Shown here in pieces: positions 40,977-48,851 of a stretch of 64,000 bases of DNA. A program made the position numbers and the translations under genes. The stretch comes from Micromonospora rhizosphaerae. GTDB taxonomy: Bacteria > Actinomycetota > Actinomycetes > Mycobacteriales > Micromonosporaceae. The stretch is from positions 5,084,001 through 5,148,000 of the forward strand of contig NZ_FMHV01000002.1 in assembly GCF_900091465.1 (NCBI RefSeq), given 5' to 3'. How positions within the stretch are numbered: the stretch's first letter is position 1; every line of letters starts with the position of its first letter. The notes beneath the pieces are model-generated. The model searched no databases. It was given only the letters and a program-made list of their open reading frames with translations, and was not told the DNA's origin.

Positions 40977-42097
40977 GGTCGGTTCCTCTCACGGGCTGCC
41001 TGTCGTCGGGGGTCCGCCGGGCCGTACGGGCGCCAGCGGGGGTTGTAGCCGCTGGTGAGCTCCGGGCCGTTGTGGTGCCACTTCGGTTCCCGGTTGGCGG
41101 TGGCGTTGGTGAGGCCGCGCAGGCGGCGGATGACCGCGCCGTACGGCTTGATGAGCAACGTGGACAGGCTGCCGCCGGGCGGCATGTCCATGAACGGCAT
41201 GAACTTGTCGGGGAACCCCGGCATGGTGCAGCCGATGCAGATGCCGCCGACGTTGGGGCACCCGCCCACGCCGCCCATCCAGCCGCGCTTCGGGACGTTG
41301 CAGTTGATGACCGGTCCCCAGCAGCCGATCTTCACCTGGCACTTGGGCGAGTTGTAGTCCTTGGCGAAGTCGGCCTGCTCGTAGTAGGCGGCCCGGTCGC
41401 AGCCCTCGTGCACGGTCTTGCCGAACAGCCACTGCGGTCGCAGGAGATGGTCCAGCGGCGGTGGCGGCGCCGACCCGGCCGCGTGGTAGAGCACCCAGGT
41501 CAGGGTCTCCATGAAGTTCTCCGGCTGGATCGGGCAGCCGGGGACGTTGACGATCGGCAGTCCGCCCGTGGACCGGAAGTCCCAGCCGAGATAGTCGGCC
41601 AGGCCCATGCAGCCCGTCGGGTTGCCCGCCATGGCGTGGATGCCGCCGTACGTCGCGCAGGTGCCGGCGGCGACGACCGCCCAGGCCTTGGGCGCCAACC
41701 GGTCGATCCACCAGTTCAGGGTCAGCGGCTCGCCGGTGCGCTCGTCGTTGCCGAACGACGTCCAGTATCCGTCGCCGTTGATGTTCTCGTTCGGGATCGA
41801 GCCCTCGATGACGAGGATGAACGGCTCGGTCATCTCGCCACGGGCCGCCCTGCGGTACGGCGCCAGGAACTCCTCGCCACCGGCCGCGGGCGCCAGCACC
41901 TTGTTGTGCAGGTTGACCTTCGGCAGCCCGGGGACGAGTCCGAGCACGATGTCCTCGATCCCGGGCTGGCCGGAGGCGGTCATCGAGACGGAATCCCCGT
42001 CGCAGCTCATCCCCTCCGAGATCCAGAGGATGGTGACCTCGTCGAACCCGTGCTCCCGCGGCAGCACCGCGCGCGGCTCACGAACGCCCTGCGTCAT
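40973..42097 (-). CDS. hhyS: [NiFe]-hydrogenase small subunit, group 1h type
   Basis: A 374-aa Fe-S subunit. The N-terminal motif is SCDGDS rather than the usual C-x-G-C, so the proximal cluster would have the ligands Cys32, Asp35, Cys147 and Cys188, the 3Cys-1Asp coordination known from the Ralstonia actinobacterial-type hydrogenase. Distal and medial cluster Cys are in HEGCDRAAYYEQADF, SPKCQVKIGCWGPVINCNVPKRG and VGGCPNVGGICIGCTMPG. There is no Tat signal, as typical for this group. It transfers electrons from the NiFe site to an acceptor that cannot be identified from this window. It overlaps the hemerythrin gene by 4 nt. Confidence 0.95.
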   Translation of the reverse strand: MTQGVREPRAVLPREHGFDEVTILWISEGMSCDGDSVSMTASGQPGIEDIVLGLVPGLPKVNLHNKVLAPAAGGEEFLAPYRRAARGEMTEPFILVIEGSIPNENINGDGYWTSFGNDERTGEPLTLNWWIDRLAPKAWAVVAAGTCATYGGIHAMAGNPTGCMGLADYLGWDFRSTGGLPIVNVPGCPIQPENFMETLTWVLYHAAGSAPPPPLDHLLRPQWLFGKTVHEGCDRAAYYEQADFAKDYNSPKCQVKIGCWGPVINCNVPKRGWMGGVGGCPNVGGICIGCTMPGFPDKFMPFMDMPPGGSLSTLLIKPYGAVIRRLRGLTNATANREPKWHHNGPELTSGYNPRWRPYGPADPRRQAARERNRP

Positions 42098-42633
42098 GTG
42101 CGCGGCCTCCCTTCCATCCGGTCCCGGAGCCGGTCGTAGATGGCGGCCACCGGCGCCGCGAGGGCCAGCGCCGGAGGCTTGTCCGGCGCGTGCGGGTGCG
42201 GGCGCGTGGGAGCCCGCTGTTTGCCCTGATCGATCTCGTGCCCCAGTTCGCGTAGCGCCTGCTCGTCGGCCTGCTGGCGCAGGCAGGGCATGAGCTGGTC
42301 CTCGTCGTTCCGCACGTGCCGGGCGACGGCGGAAGCGAGCCGTTCCATCAGGTCGTTCTGCGCCGGATCGCCGGCTCCGCACCGGTCCAGGTCAAGCAGC
42401 AGCTCCTTGATGGGCGCATGCCCCGCGAGGTGCCCCTCGACCTGTCCGTCGTCCAACACCTTTGCCGCGAACGGGTAGAAGAGCAGCTCCTCGAGCGCGG
42501 CGTGCTTGGACAACTCGCGAACGAGGATCTCGACAACGGCGCGTCGCTGGGCGTCGGACGCCGCCGCGTGGTAGTCCCGGAAGAGCTGCTCGACCACGCG
42601 GTGGTCATGCTCCAGCAACTCGACGGCGTCCAT
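42094..42633 (-). CDS. Hemerythrin-domain protein
   Basis: A 179-aa protein. The four-helix hemerythrin fold is marked by EHDHRVVEQLFRDYHAA, LSKHAALEELLFYPF, GHLAGHAPIKELL and ARHVRNDEDQLMP, supplying the His/Glu ligands of a diiron or O2-binding centre. The C-terminal ~45 residues are Pro/His-rich. The ATG at 42633 replaces an Arg-rich upstream extension. It sits between hypA and the small-subunit gene and overlaps both, so it is probably an oxygen- or NO-sensing, or oxygen-scavenging, partner of the hydrogenase. Confidence 0.85.
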   Translation of the reverse strand: MDAVELLEHDHRVVEQLFRDYHAAASDAQRRAVVEILVRELSKHAALEELLFYPFAAKVLDDGQVEGHLAGHAPIKELLLDLDRCGAGDPAQNDLMERLASAVARHVRNDEDQLMPCLRQQADEQALRELGHEIDQGKQRAPTRPHPHAPDKPPALALAAPVAAIYDRLRDRMEGRPRT

Positions 42634-42989
42634 CAGGCCGGCTCTCGTACGTCGACGTCCACGGTTATCGACTCCAGGACGACGTCTTCGCTGCCGGTGA
42701 CGTCGATGTCGACGCTCCCGCACCGCGGGCAGGCCACCATCGCGAGGTGGTCGTCGACGGGCGCGCTGCGGCCGCAGTCGTGGCAGGCCACCGTCATCGG
42801 TTCGAGCACCAGATCGACGGCGGCGCCCGCGGCGACCGTGCCGGCCGCGGCCACCTGGATGCCCTGCGTGATGACGGTGGAGTCGACCGAGTGGCCACCG
42901 ATCCGCACCCGTAATCCGGTGACCCGGCGACCGGCGGCCCTGCGCACCGCCGCCGCCACGATCGCCTCGGACAGACCTGTCTCATGCAT
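42633..42989 (-). CDS. hypA: Hydrogenase nickel-incorporation protein HypA
   Basis: A 118-aa HypA. It begins MHETGLSEAI, with the Ni-binding His2-Glu3, and has a Cys4 zinc site: Cys69, Cys72, Cys87 and Cys90 (CHDC and CPRC). It delivers nickel to the large subunit, normally with the GTPase HypB, which is not found in this window. It overlaps the protease gene by 8 nt; its stop meets the hemerythrin start. Confidence 0.93.
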   Translation of the reverse strand: MHETGLSEAIVAAAVRRAAGRRVTGLRVRIGGHSVDSTVITQGIQVAAAGTVAAGAAVDLVLEPMTVACHDCGRSAPVDDHLAMVACPRCGSVDIDVTGSEDVVLESITVDVDVREPA

Positions 42990-43566
42990 GCGTGGTCACC
43001 TCCCTGTCAGCCGCCGTCTGCGGGCGTGTCTCCTGCCGCTCCCCCGCGGTGTCGAGCCGCGCGGCTTCCTCCCGTACGATCCCGGACACCATCCGGACCG
43101 CCTCGTCGATCGCGGCGGCGACGGGAGCCGACAGCCCCATGTGCTCCTCGGTGCTGGCGGGACGGCAGCCCACCACGAGGACGCGCCCGACCCGGCCGCC
43201 GAGGCCGCACAGCAGGCGTAGTACCGACTCCGGATCCATGCCGTGCGCGTCGGCGGCCGGTGCGTCCAGCACGTCAGCCGGCCGCAGCGTCCAGCCGGGG
43301 TCGTCGAGGTCCACCTGGAGCACGGCCAACGTCCCGGGCGGCTCGTCCAGCGGCAACGCGTCCACCATGACCAGCACGTCGTGGCGGCCGTCCAGCAGAT
43401 CGTAGGCCAGATGCATCCCCCGGATGCCGTAATCGGACACATCCACCCGGGCCGGCAGGACGGCGTCCCGGAGGCGCCGGACGACCTCGACCCCGAAGGC
43501 GTCGTCGCCGAGGAAGATGTTGCCGATGCCGGCGACCAGGATCCGGCCGCTGCCGTCGCTCCTCAC
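42982..43566 (-). CDS. [NiFe]-hydrogenase maturation protease
   Basis: A 194-aa HycI/HyaD-family endopeptidase. VAGIGNIFLGDDAFGVEVVRRL contains the Gly-rich loop and metal-binding Asp, then VSDYGIRGMHLAYDLLDGRHDVLVMVDALP and DAHGMDPESVL carry the other metal-site residues. It removes the C-terminal tail of the large subunit after nickel insertion. The GTG at 43566 overlaps the preceding gene's stop (GTGA). An Ala/Asp/Glu/Thr-rich C-terminal tail of about 35 residues is unusual but without visible function. Confidence 0.88.
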   Translation of the reverse strand: MRSDGSGRILVAGIGNIFLGDDAFGVEVVRRLRDAVLPARVDVSDYGIRGMHLAYDLLDGRHDVLVMVDALPLDEPPGTLAVLQVDLDDPGWTLRPADVLDAPAADAHGMDPESVLRLLCGLGGRVGRVLVVGCRPASTEEHMGLSAPVAAAIDEAVRMVSGIVREEAARLDTAGERQETRPQTAADREVTTHA

Positions 43567-44969
43567 GGCGCCTCCACCTCTTCGGCCAACGGCTCGACCT
43601 CCTCCGGGCGGAAGTGACGCAGGCGTCCGTACCACTGGTGCAGGTCCGCGCCCGGGTCGTCGTCCACCGTCACGGCCAGGAACCGCGATCCGTCGACGTC
43701 GAGCAGCACCTGCTCCACCCGGCCGGTACGGCCCTCCAGAAACATGTCGTGCGCGTCGGTGCCCCGCCGACGCGGTCGTAACCGGACCCGGCTACCCCGC
43801 GACAGCAGGGTGCCCGCGACGAGGACGCTCTCCATTTCCGGCCCGATCCCCGCATCGGCGCCCCACCAGGGCCGTGCCGGATCGGTGGCGGCCTCCCCCT
43901 TTCGCTGGACCGGCTCCACGGCCCGAATGGCGCCGTGCAACCGTTCGAGCACCTCGGGCGGCATCGCATCGACCCGATCGAGGATGGCGGCAGCCCGGGG
44001 ATCGGTGGCCCGGGCCTCCCGTTTCTCGGCGTCGGAGAGCGTGAGCGTACGCAGCGAGAGGATCTCGTCGATCTCGGTCGCGTCGTGCAGGTCGCCCGGG
44101 CTCTCCGGCGCGATCCGCGGATGGTCGTACAGGATGATGGGTGACGAGAGCAGGACGTCAGCGGTGCCCGGGTCGCCGGCCAGCACCGGGAATGTGTGCA
44201 CGTTGCGGCACTCCCGCGTCGCGTGCGCCGCCCATTCGGGCGGGTCGAGCAGGGACAGGAAGCGCCCCCGGCTGACGGTGGCCAGCGTGTGCGTCGCGAG
44301 CAGGCAGCACCGCAGCGCCTCGTCCCGCGGGCTGTCCACCGGAGTCGTCCGATCCGTGTTCTCGACGCGGATTCGGAGCCGCAGCAACCGGAAGGGCGCC
44401 TGGCACGGGACGGCGGAGACGGTGACCGATGCGAGCAACGGCCATCGCCGGCGCACCACCCGCCCGACCGGCTCGCCGCGGTCGTCGACCAACGGCTCGA
44501 CGTCCTCCCCGCCGGGCACCCGGATGTCAAGGCGGCGGCCATGCCGCAGGTCGGCGACCGGAGCCTCGATGTCGAACTCCCGCGGCACCGCCTCGTCGAA
44601 GCTGAACTCCGTACGGCCACCGACCTCGACCCGGTCGACCGGCCGGTACACCGCGTCGGCCGTACGTAGCTCCGCCACCTTGCGTTGCAGGTGCAGGAAC
44701 CGCAACCGGATCCGAACGCTCGCCGTGTCCGGCGCTTCCACCAGGCATTCGGTCTGCTGCCACGGGGACTCGGCCGAGCCGGCCAGACCGCTGTCGACCA
44801 GGCCGTGTGCCTCCCCCCAGGCCGGGGGCACGAGGACACCGAACTGCCAGCGGACGCGGTTTTTCACGGAAGACCGCCGGTAGGGGTAGAGCAGGTAACC
44901 CTCGTACAGGATCGCCTCCGCGATCGTCTCGGCGCCGTCGATGCGGGCGCTGGGGCAGTCCGTCTGCAC
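43563..44969 (-). CDS. Conserved hydrogenase-cluster protein of unknown function
   Basis: A 468-aa cytosolic protein with no recognised domain. It begins near AETIAEAILYEGYLLYPYR and continues with RVRWQFGVLVPPAWGEAHG. The middle carries TPVDSPRDEALRCCLLATHTLATVSRG and the C-terminal part RPWWGADAGIGPEMESVLVAGTLLSRG. Proteins with this opening are found in group 1h hydrogenase operons (from memory). The GTG at 44969 is chosen; the frame extends to 45647 only as Arg-rich noise. It is the first gene of the minus-strand hydrogenase operon and couples to the protease gene. Confidence 0.75.
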   Translation of the reverse strand: MQTDCPSARIDGAETIAEAILYEGYLLYPYRRSSVKNRVRWQFGVLVPPAWGEAHGLVDSGLAGSAESPWQQTECLVEAPDTASVRIRLRFLHLQRKVAELRTADAVYRPVDRVEVGGRTEFSFDEAVPREFDIEAPVADLRHGRRLDIRVPGGEDVEPLVDDRGEPVGRVVRRRWPLLASVTVSAVPCQAPFRLLRLRIRVENTDRTTPVDSPRDEALRCCLLATHTLATVSRGRFLSLLDPPEWAAHATRECRNVHTFPVLAGDPGTADVLLSSPIILYDHPRIAPESPGDLHDATEIDEILSLRTLTLSDAEKREARATDPRAAAILDRVDAMPPEVLERLHGAIRAVEPVQRKGEAATDPARPWWGADAGIGPEMESVLVAGTLLSRGSRVRLRPRRRGTDAHDMFLEGRTGRVEQVLLDVDGSRFLAVTVDDDPGADLHQWYGRLRHFRPEEVEPLAEEVEAP

Positions 44970-45187
44970 GGTGCTCAACCCCCTCCACAGGCACGTAGAA
45001 ACCCGCTCCGGCACGCGGTCACCCTGGTCTAGCCAATCCGGCAGCTCGGCCGTAAGTGCGCATCGTCGGTAGGTGACGACCGCACTCACCGCACCGGTGG
45101 AACCTGGCCGGGCCGGTGGACGTCCCCGCATGTCCCCGGCGTTCCGGGGGTACGCAGGCAGGCCGAAACGAGCCGAGGGAGGCCCCG

Positions 45188-45634
45188 ATGGGCGACGCCG
45201 CCGCTGATCAGCCGGGAGGTCGCGGACGGACAACCAGTCCCGCCGAGCGCCTGGCGGAGGACGTGGCCGAGGTGGTGCGCGAGGAGGTACGGGCGGTGCG
45301 GACGCAGTTGGCGGACGCCGCTCGCCCCGCCGGGCTCGGCTTCGTGCTCCTGGTCGCTGCCGGAGGGTGCGCAGTTCTGGGTGTCGGGGCGGCCTCGACG
45401 ACCGTGCTGCGCATGCTGGAGGCGTTCCTGCCGAGACGGCTGGCGGCGGCGGGGCTGACCGCCGGGTACCTGGCCGCTGCCGCGTACCTCGGCGGCCTGG
45501 GCCTGGACCGGCTGCGTTCGGCGGGCGGAAGCTCCGCACGACTGGCTGACGAGGTCCGCGATGCCGTCTCGACCACCGCGGGCCGGGTGGTGCCCGCCGG
45601 TTCCTCCGCCGCTCGGGACGAATTCCGGCGCTGA
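45188..45634 (+). CDS. Phage-holin-family / DUF1469-like membrane protein
   Basis: A 148-aa protein. An amphipathic acidic N-terminus (ERLAEDVAEVVREEVRAVRTQL) is followed by two transmembrane segments (about residues 55-80 and 95-115) and a polar tail. The layout is the actinobacterial 'phage holin family' protein, without any phage context. ATG at 45188 after GAGGGAGG. Divergent from the hydrogenase operon across 218 nt that must hold both promoters; the function is not established. Confidence 0.7.
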   Translation: MGDAAADQPGGRGRTTSPAERLAEDVAEVVREEVRAVRTQLADAARPAGLGFVLLVAAGGCAVLGVGAASTTVLRMLEAFLPRRLAAAGLTAGYLAAAAYLGGLGLDRLRSAGGSSARLADEVRDAVSTTAGRVVPAGSSAARDEFRR

Positions 45635-45721
45635 CGACGTCCGGCATTCCGAGAGCCTAGGTTGATGCCCTGGTCGGCCGCTTCAGTCTGATCACTTTAG
45701 TGCGAGCCACTGCTCTGCGGC

Positions 45722-46168
45722 CTAACCGCGTGCTCGGCGCGGATCGGTGTCCAGGACGACTTGATGGTGGACGAGCTTCCACTGTCCGTCGTTGCGGCGA
45801 AGTGTCGAGCGGTATTCCCCACTCTCCTCGATCGTCGAACGTCCAGGCCTGAATTCGTCGCCTGGCCGGACGACGAACTCCTCGAAGAGTGCCTCCAGGC
45901 TCGCGCGGTCACCATTGACCTCGATGATGTGGCCGTGGATCAGCGCGCGGCCCCGGGCCCCGGGCGGGAACTTCTTGTTCGCCACGGCATCCGCGATTTC
46001 CTGATGTCCAGTCAGCGTGATGAGGGTCTCCAGCGTGCCGGCGTTGTCCCAGCCGATGTCGACTCTGCCGTCAACGTCGAAGAGCATCGCCAGCGCCGCT
46101 CCGTCCCGGCGGTTGACCGCTCGGGCGTAGCGGGCAAGCACCTGTTGCACCTGGTGTTCGTCACTCAT
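45722..46168 (-). CDS. SnoaL-like (NTF2-fold) protein
   Basis: A 148-aa alpha+beta-barrel protein. QQVLARYARAVNRRDGAALAMLFDVDGRVDIGW is the typical SnoaL_4 opening; HGHIIEVNGDRASLEALFEEFV and EYRSTLRRNDGQWKLVHHQVVLD end it. It may be an isomerase, a dehydratase or a small-ligand carrier. The ATG at 46168 is used; an earlier Met at 46195 adds only nine basic residues. It lies 78 nt downstream of the SDR gene on the same strand and is probably in the same operon. Confidence 0.8.
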   Translation of the reverse strand: MSDEHQVQQVLARYARAVNRRDGAALAMLFDVDGRVDIGWDNAGTLETLITLTGHQEIADAVANKKFPPGARGRALIHGHIIEVNGDRASLEALFEEFVVRPGDEFRPGRSTIEESGEYRSTLRRNDGQWKLVHHQVVLDTDPRRARG

Positions 46169-46246
46169 TGCATGGCTCCTGTGTCGTGTGCGCATGGAAG
46201 GTCCGGGCCGGAACGCCGCCAGAGGTGAGGCGTTCCGGCCTCGGGA

Positions 46247-47017
46247 TCAGGTGAAGTTGGCCCCGCCGTCGACGAGGAAGGACTGGCCGTTGACATAGGC
46301 GCCGTCGTCGGAGAAGAGGAACGCCACGGTTCCGGCGAGGTCCTCCGGTACGCCCAGGCGCGGCGACCGTACGGTGGCCAGGATCTCCTCGCGGAACTTC
46401 TCGTCGGTCGACGCAAGGGCGGCCCCGGTGAGGATCACGCCGGGCGAGACCAGGTTGGCGCGGACGCCGCGCTTGCCGCCGACCGTCGCGGTGTGTCGGG
46501 TGAGCCCTACCAGCCCGCTCTTGGCGGCCTGGTAGGCGACGCGTACGTCCTCGCCCATCCACACCGCGCTGGACATGGTGTTCACGATCGATCCGGTGCC
46601 CTGGCCCATCATGATCGGCAGGGCGTGGCGGATGCCGTACATGTAGCCGGTCAGGGTGACGGCGATGGTGTGGTCCCAGACGTCCAGCGGGACGGAGGTG
46701 ACGTCGCCGTCCCTGCCAAGGGTGCGCGCGGAGAGGTCGGCGGCCACGTTGTACAGGCCGTGGAGGCCGCCGAAGCGCTCCACCGTGAAGTCGATCAGCT
46801 CCTTGTACGACAGCTCGTCCGTGATGTCGAAGCCCTTGGCCACCGCCGTACCCCCGGCCGCGGTGATCGCGTCGGCGACTGCCGTGGCGTTGGCCTCGTT
46901 GAGGTCGGCCGCCACGACCTTCATGCCTTCCTCCGCCAGACGGATCGCGGTCGCGCCGCCGATGTTCCCTGCCGCGGCACCCGCGATGATGGCCACCTTG
47001 CCCTGCAGTCCTCGCAT
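46247..47017 (-). CDS. SDR-family oxidoreductase
   Basis: A 256-aa classical short-chain dehydrogenase. The cofactor motif is IAGAAAGNIGGATAIRLAEEG, a variant with Asn-Ile instead of G-I-G spacing. DLNEANATAV suggests an NAD preference, and the catalytic region has NTMSSAVWMGEDVRVAYQAAKSGL (Tyr and Lys of YxxxK). The C-terminal SFLVDGGANFT is typical. Probably in an operon with the SnoaL protein and the Old Yellow Enzyme, suggesting joint processing of a small, possibly unsaturated, carbonyl compound. Confidence 0.87.
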   Translation of the reverse strand: MRGLQGKVAIIAGAAAGNIGGATAIRLAEEGMKVVAADLNEANATAVADAITAAGGTAVAKGFDITDELSYKELIDFTVERFGGLHGLYNVAADLSARTLGRDGDVTSVPLDVWDHTIAVTLTGYMYGIRHALPIMMGQGTGSIVNTMSSAVWMGEDVRVAYQAAKSGLVGLTRHTATVGGKRGVRANLVSPGVILTGAALASTDEKFREEILATVRSPRLGVPEDLAGTVAFLFSDDGAYVNGQSFLVDGGANFT

Positions 47018-47046
47018 GGTTCTCTTCCTTTCTTCGGTGTTTCCGG

Positions 47047-47060
47047 CCCGGCGCGCCGGG
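47047..47060. repeat. Perfect GC palindrome in the SDR-OYE gap
   Basis: CCCGGCGCGCCGGG is self-complementary and lies in the 108 nt between the OYE gene stop and the SDR start. It could be a weak terminator or processing hairpin. Confidence 0.35.
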
Positions 47061-47125
47061 AGGGCCGGCGGGCCGGAGATGCGTGATGTGCCGGTGAGCG
47101 GACGGTCGCCGTCCAGGGGGCGAGG

Positions 47126-48190
47126 TCAGCCCTCCAGGAAGGGGTAGTCCGTGTAGCCGGTGGCGCCGCCGTAGAACGTGGCCGGGTCCGGCTCGTTGTA
47201 GGGGCCGGCCTGCGCGATGCGCCGCGGCAGGTCGGGGTTGGCCAGGAAGGCGGTGGCGAAGGCGACGACATCGGCGACGCCGGAGTCCAGGGCGTCGCGG
47301 GCCTCCTCGTGCGGCGGGCGCGGCGCGTCCTCCGCGTGCGGATTGAGGACCAGCTTGCCGGGCCACAGGGCGCGCAGCTCCTCGGTCAGGCGTCGCCGTC
47401 CCGGCCACTCCCGCATGTCGACGAAGGCCAGGCCGAGCGGCGCCAGAGCCGCGAAGAGTGCCCGGTAGAGCGCTTCGGTGTCCGCCTCCTCGATGCCCAT
47501 CACCGGCGAGGCCGGCGAGACCCGCAGCGCCGTGCGCTCCGCGCCGATCTCCTTGGCGACCGCCTCGACGACCGCCACCGCGAAGCGGATCCTGTTCTCG
47601 GCCGGGCCGCCCCAGCGGTCGGTGCGGACATTGGCCTTCGAGCAGAAGAACTGCTGGATCAGGAAGCCGTTGGCGCCGTGCAGTTCCACACCGTCGAAGC
47701 CGGCGGCGATGGCCAGGCGGGCCGCGTGGACGAAGTCGTCGATGGTGGTCTGGATGTCCTCCTCGGTCATGGCGCGGGGCACCGGCATGTCCCTCATCCC
47801 GCTCGGGGTGTAGATCTGCTCGGGCGTACGCACCGCGGAGGGTGCCAGCGGCACGAGGTCGTTGTCGGGACTGAAGACGCGCCCGCCGTGCATCAGCTGG
47901 GCGTAGATCACCGCGCCGGCCTCGTGCGCCGCGTCCGTCACCTGCCGCCAGGAAGCCGCCTGCTCTTCGTTGGTCAGCAACGGGGTGCCGGGGAACGACC
48001 GTGCCTGCGTGCTGGGGTAGATGGCCTCGGTCACGATGAGGCCGGCGGACGCCCGCTGGCGGTAGTACTCCGCCACCTGTGGCGTCGCGGTGCCGTCGGC
48101 TGCCACGCGGTTGCGGGTCATCGGGGCGACGGCGAAGCGGTTGGCGAGCTTCACGCTTCCCAGCTCGATCGGGCTGAAGGCATCGATCAT
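47126..48190 (-). CDS. Old Yellow Enzyme-family alkene reductase
   Basis: A 354-aa FMN-dependent ene-reductase. FSPIELGSVKLANRFAVAPMTRNRVAADG is the N-terminal FMN-barrel segment, AQLMHGGRVFSPD the FMN-binding region, and GVELHGANGFLIQQFFCSKANVRTDRWGGPAENRIRF contains the catalytic/substrate His-x2-Asn and the phosphate loop. It reduces activated C=C bonds with NADPH. The ATG at 48190 is preferred to upstream noise. Divergent from a MarR regulator with two inverted repeats between; probably induced by an electrophile. Confidence 0.9.
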   Translation of the reverse strand: MIDAFSPIELGSVKLANRFAVAPMTRNRVAADGTATPQVAEYYRQRASAGLIVTEAIYPSTQARSFPGTPLLTNEEQAASWRQVTDAAHEAGAVIYAQLMHGGRVFSPDNDLVPLAPSAVRTPEQIYTPSGMRDMPVPRAMTEEDIQTTIDDFVHAARLAIAAGFDGVELHGANGFLIQQFFCSKANVRTDRWGGPAENRIRFAVAVVEAVAKEIGAERTALRVSPASPVMGIEEADTEALYRALFAALAPLGLAFVDMREWPGRRRLTEELRALWPGKLVLNPHAEDAPRPPHEEARDALDSGVADVVAFATAFLANPDLPRRIAQAGPYNEPDPATFYGGATGYTDYPFLEG

Positions 48191-48282
48191 GGTTGTTCGA
48201 CTCTCTGGGAGATCCGGCGGCTGTCCGCCCCGAGGGTCCGACGGGCCTGCTGCATGAGCGGAACTCCGACGGAGCGATATGA

Positions 48283-48330
48283 TTGCTAGGTCAAGCAACC
48301 ATGGCCCGAATTAATTCCTTCGTCAAGGAA
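48283..48330. promoter_or_regulatory. Paired inverted repeats in the OYE/marR divergent region
   Basis: TTGCT (48283-48287) pairs with AGCAA (48294-48298). TTCCTT (48315-48320) pairs exactly with AAGGAA (48325-48330) across 4 nt, just before the marR ATG. Two such dyads are expected for a MarR autoregulator controlling both directions. Confidence 0.55.
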
Positions 48331-48335
48331 GTAAC

Positions 48336-48851
48336 ATGGGTGATGTGAACGACTCCGCAGACGAGCGCCTCCAGCCGCTCACCCCCGTCGAAGAAGCCGT
48401 CGTCCGCGCGCTGGGCCGGATCATGCACGCCCTGCCGCGTGCCATCGACCTGGACATGCGGCAGGAGCAGCATCTGCCGCTCATTGACTACGACGCGCTC
48501 ATGCACCTGTCCGAGGCGCCGGAACGACGAATGCGCATGAGCGAACTCGCAACCGCCTGCGAGCTGTCACTGAGCGGGATGTCCCGTCTCGCCGCCCACC
48601 TGGAGAGCGAGGGCCTCGTCCGGCGCGTCAGGAGCGAGAACGACGCCAGGGTCTCGTACGCCGTCCTCACCGACGCTGGCTTCGCCCGCCTGGAACGGGC
48701 CTGGCCGACCAACCTCGCGAGCATACGCCGCAACTTCCTCGACCATCTGCAAGGCCTCGACCTCGCCATGCTGGCCAAGGCTTTCGAACGGACGGCCACC
48801 CCGGGCGACGCGGCGCAGGAGCGCCAGCCCGGCGAGGCCCCGCCGTCCTGA
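48336..48851 (+). CDS. MarR-family transcriptional regulator
   Basis: A 171-aa winged-helix regulator. The HTH is RMRMSELATACELSLSGMSRLAAHLESEGLV, followed by the wing VRRVRSENDARVSYAVLT. ATG at 48336 after AAGGAAG. Divergent from an Old Yellow Enzyme, with inverted repeats between. It probably represses that gene and itself until a phenolic or electrophilic ligand binds. Confidence 0.88.
   Translation: MGDVNDSADERLQPLTPVEEAVVRALGRIMHALPRAIDLDMRQEQHLPLIDYDALMHLSEAPERRMRMSELATACELSLSGMSRLAAHLESEGLVRRVRSENDARVSYAVLTDAGFARLERAWPTNLASIRRNFLDHLQGLDLAMLAKAFERTATPGDAAQERQPGEAPPS

Noticed and set aside
45188..45634. Holin-like gene considered as prophage evidence
   Set aside because: No lysin, terminase, portal or integrase gene is nearby; this small membrane family is common on actinobacterial chromosomes.
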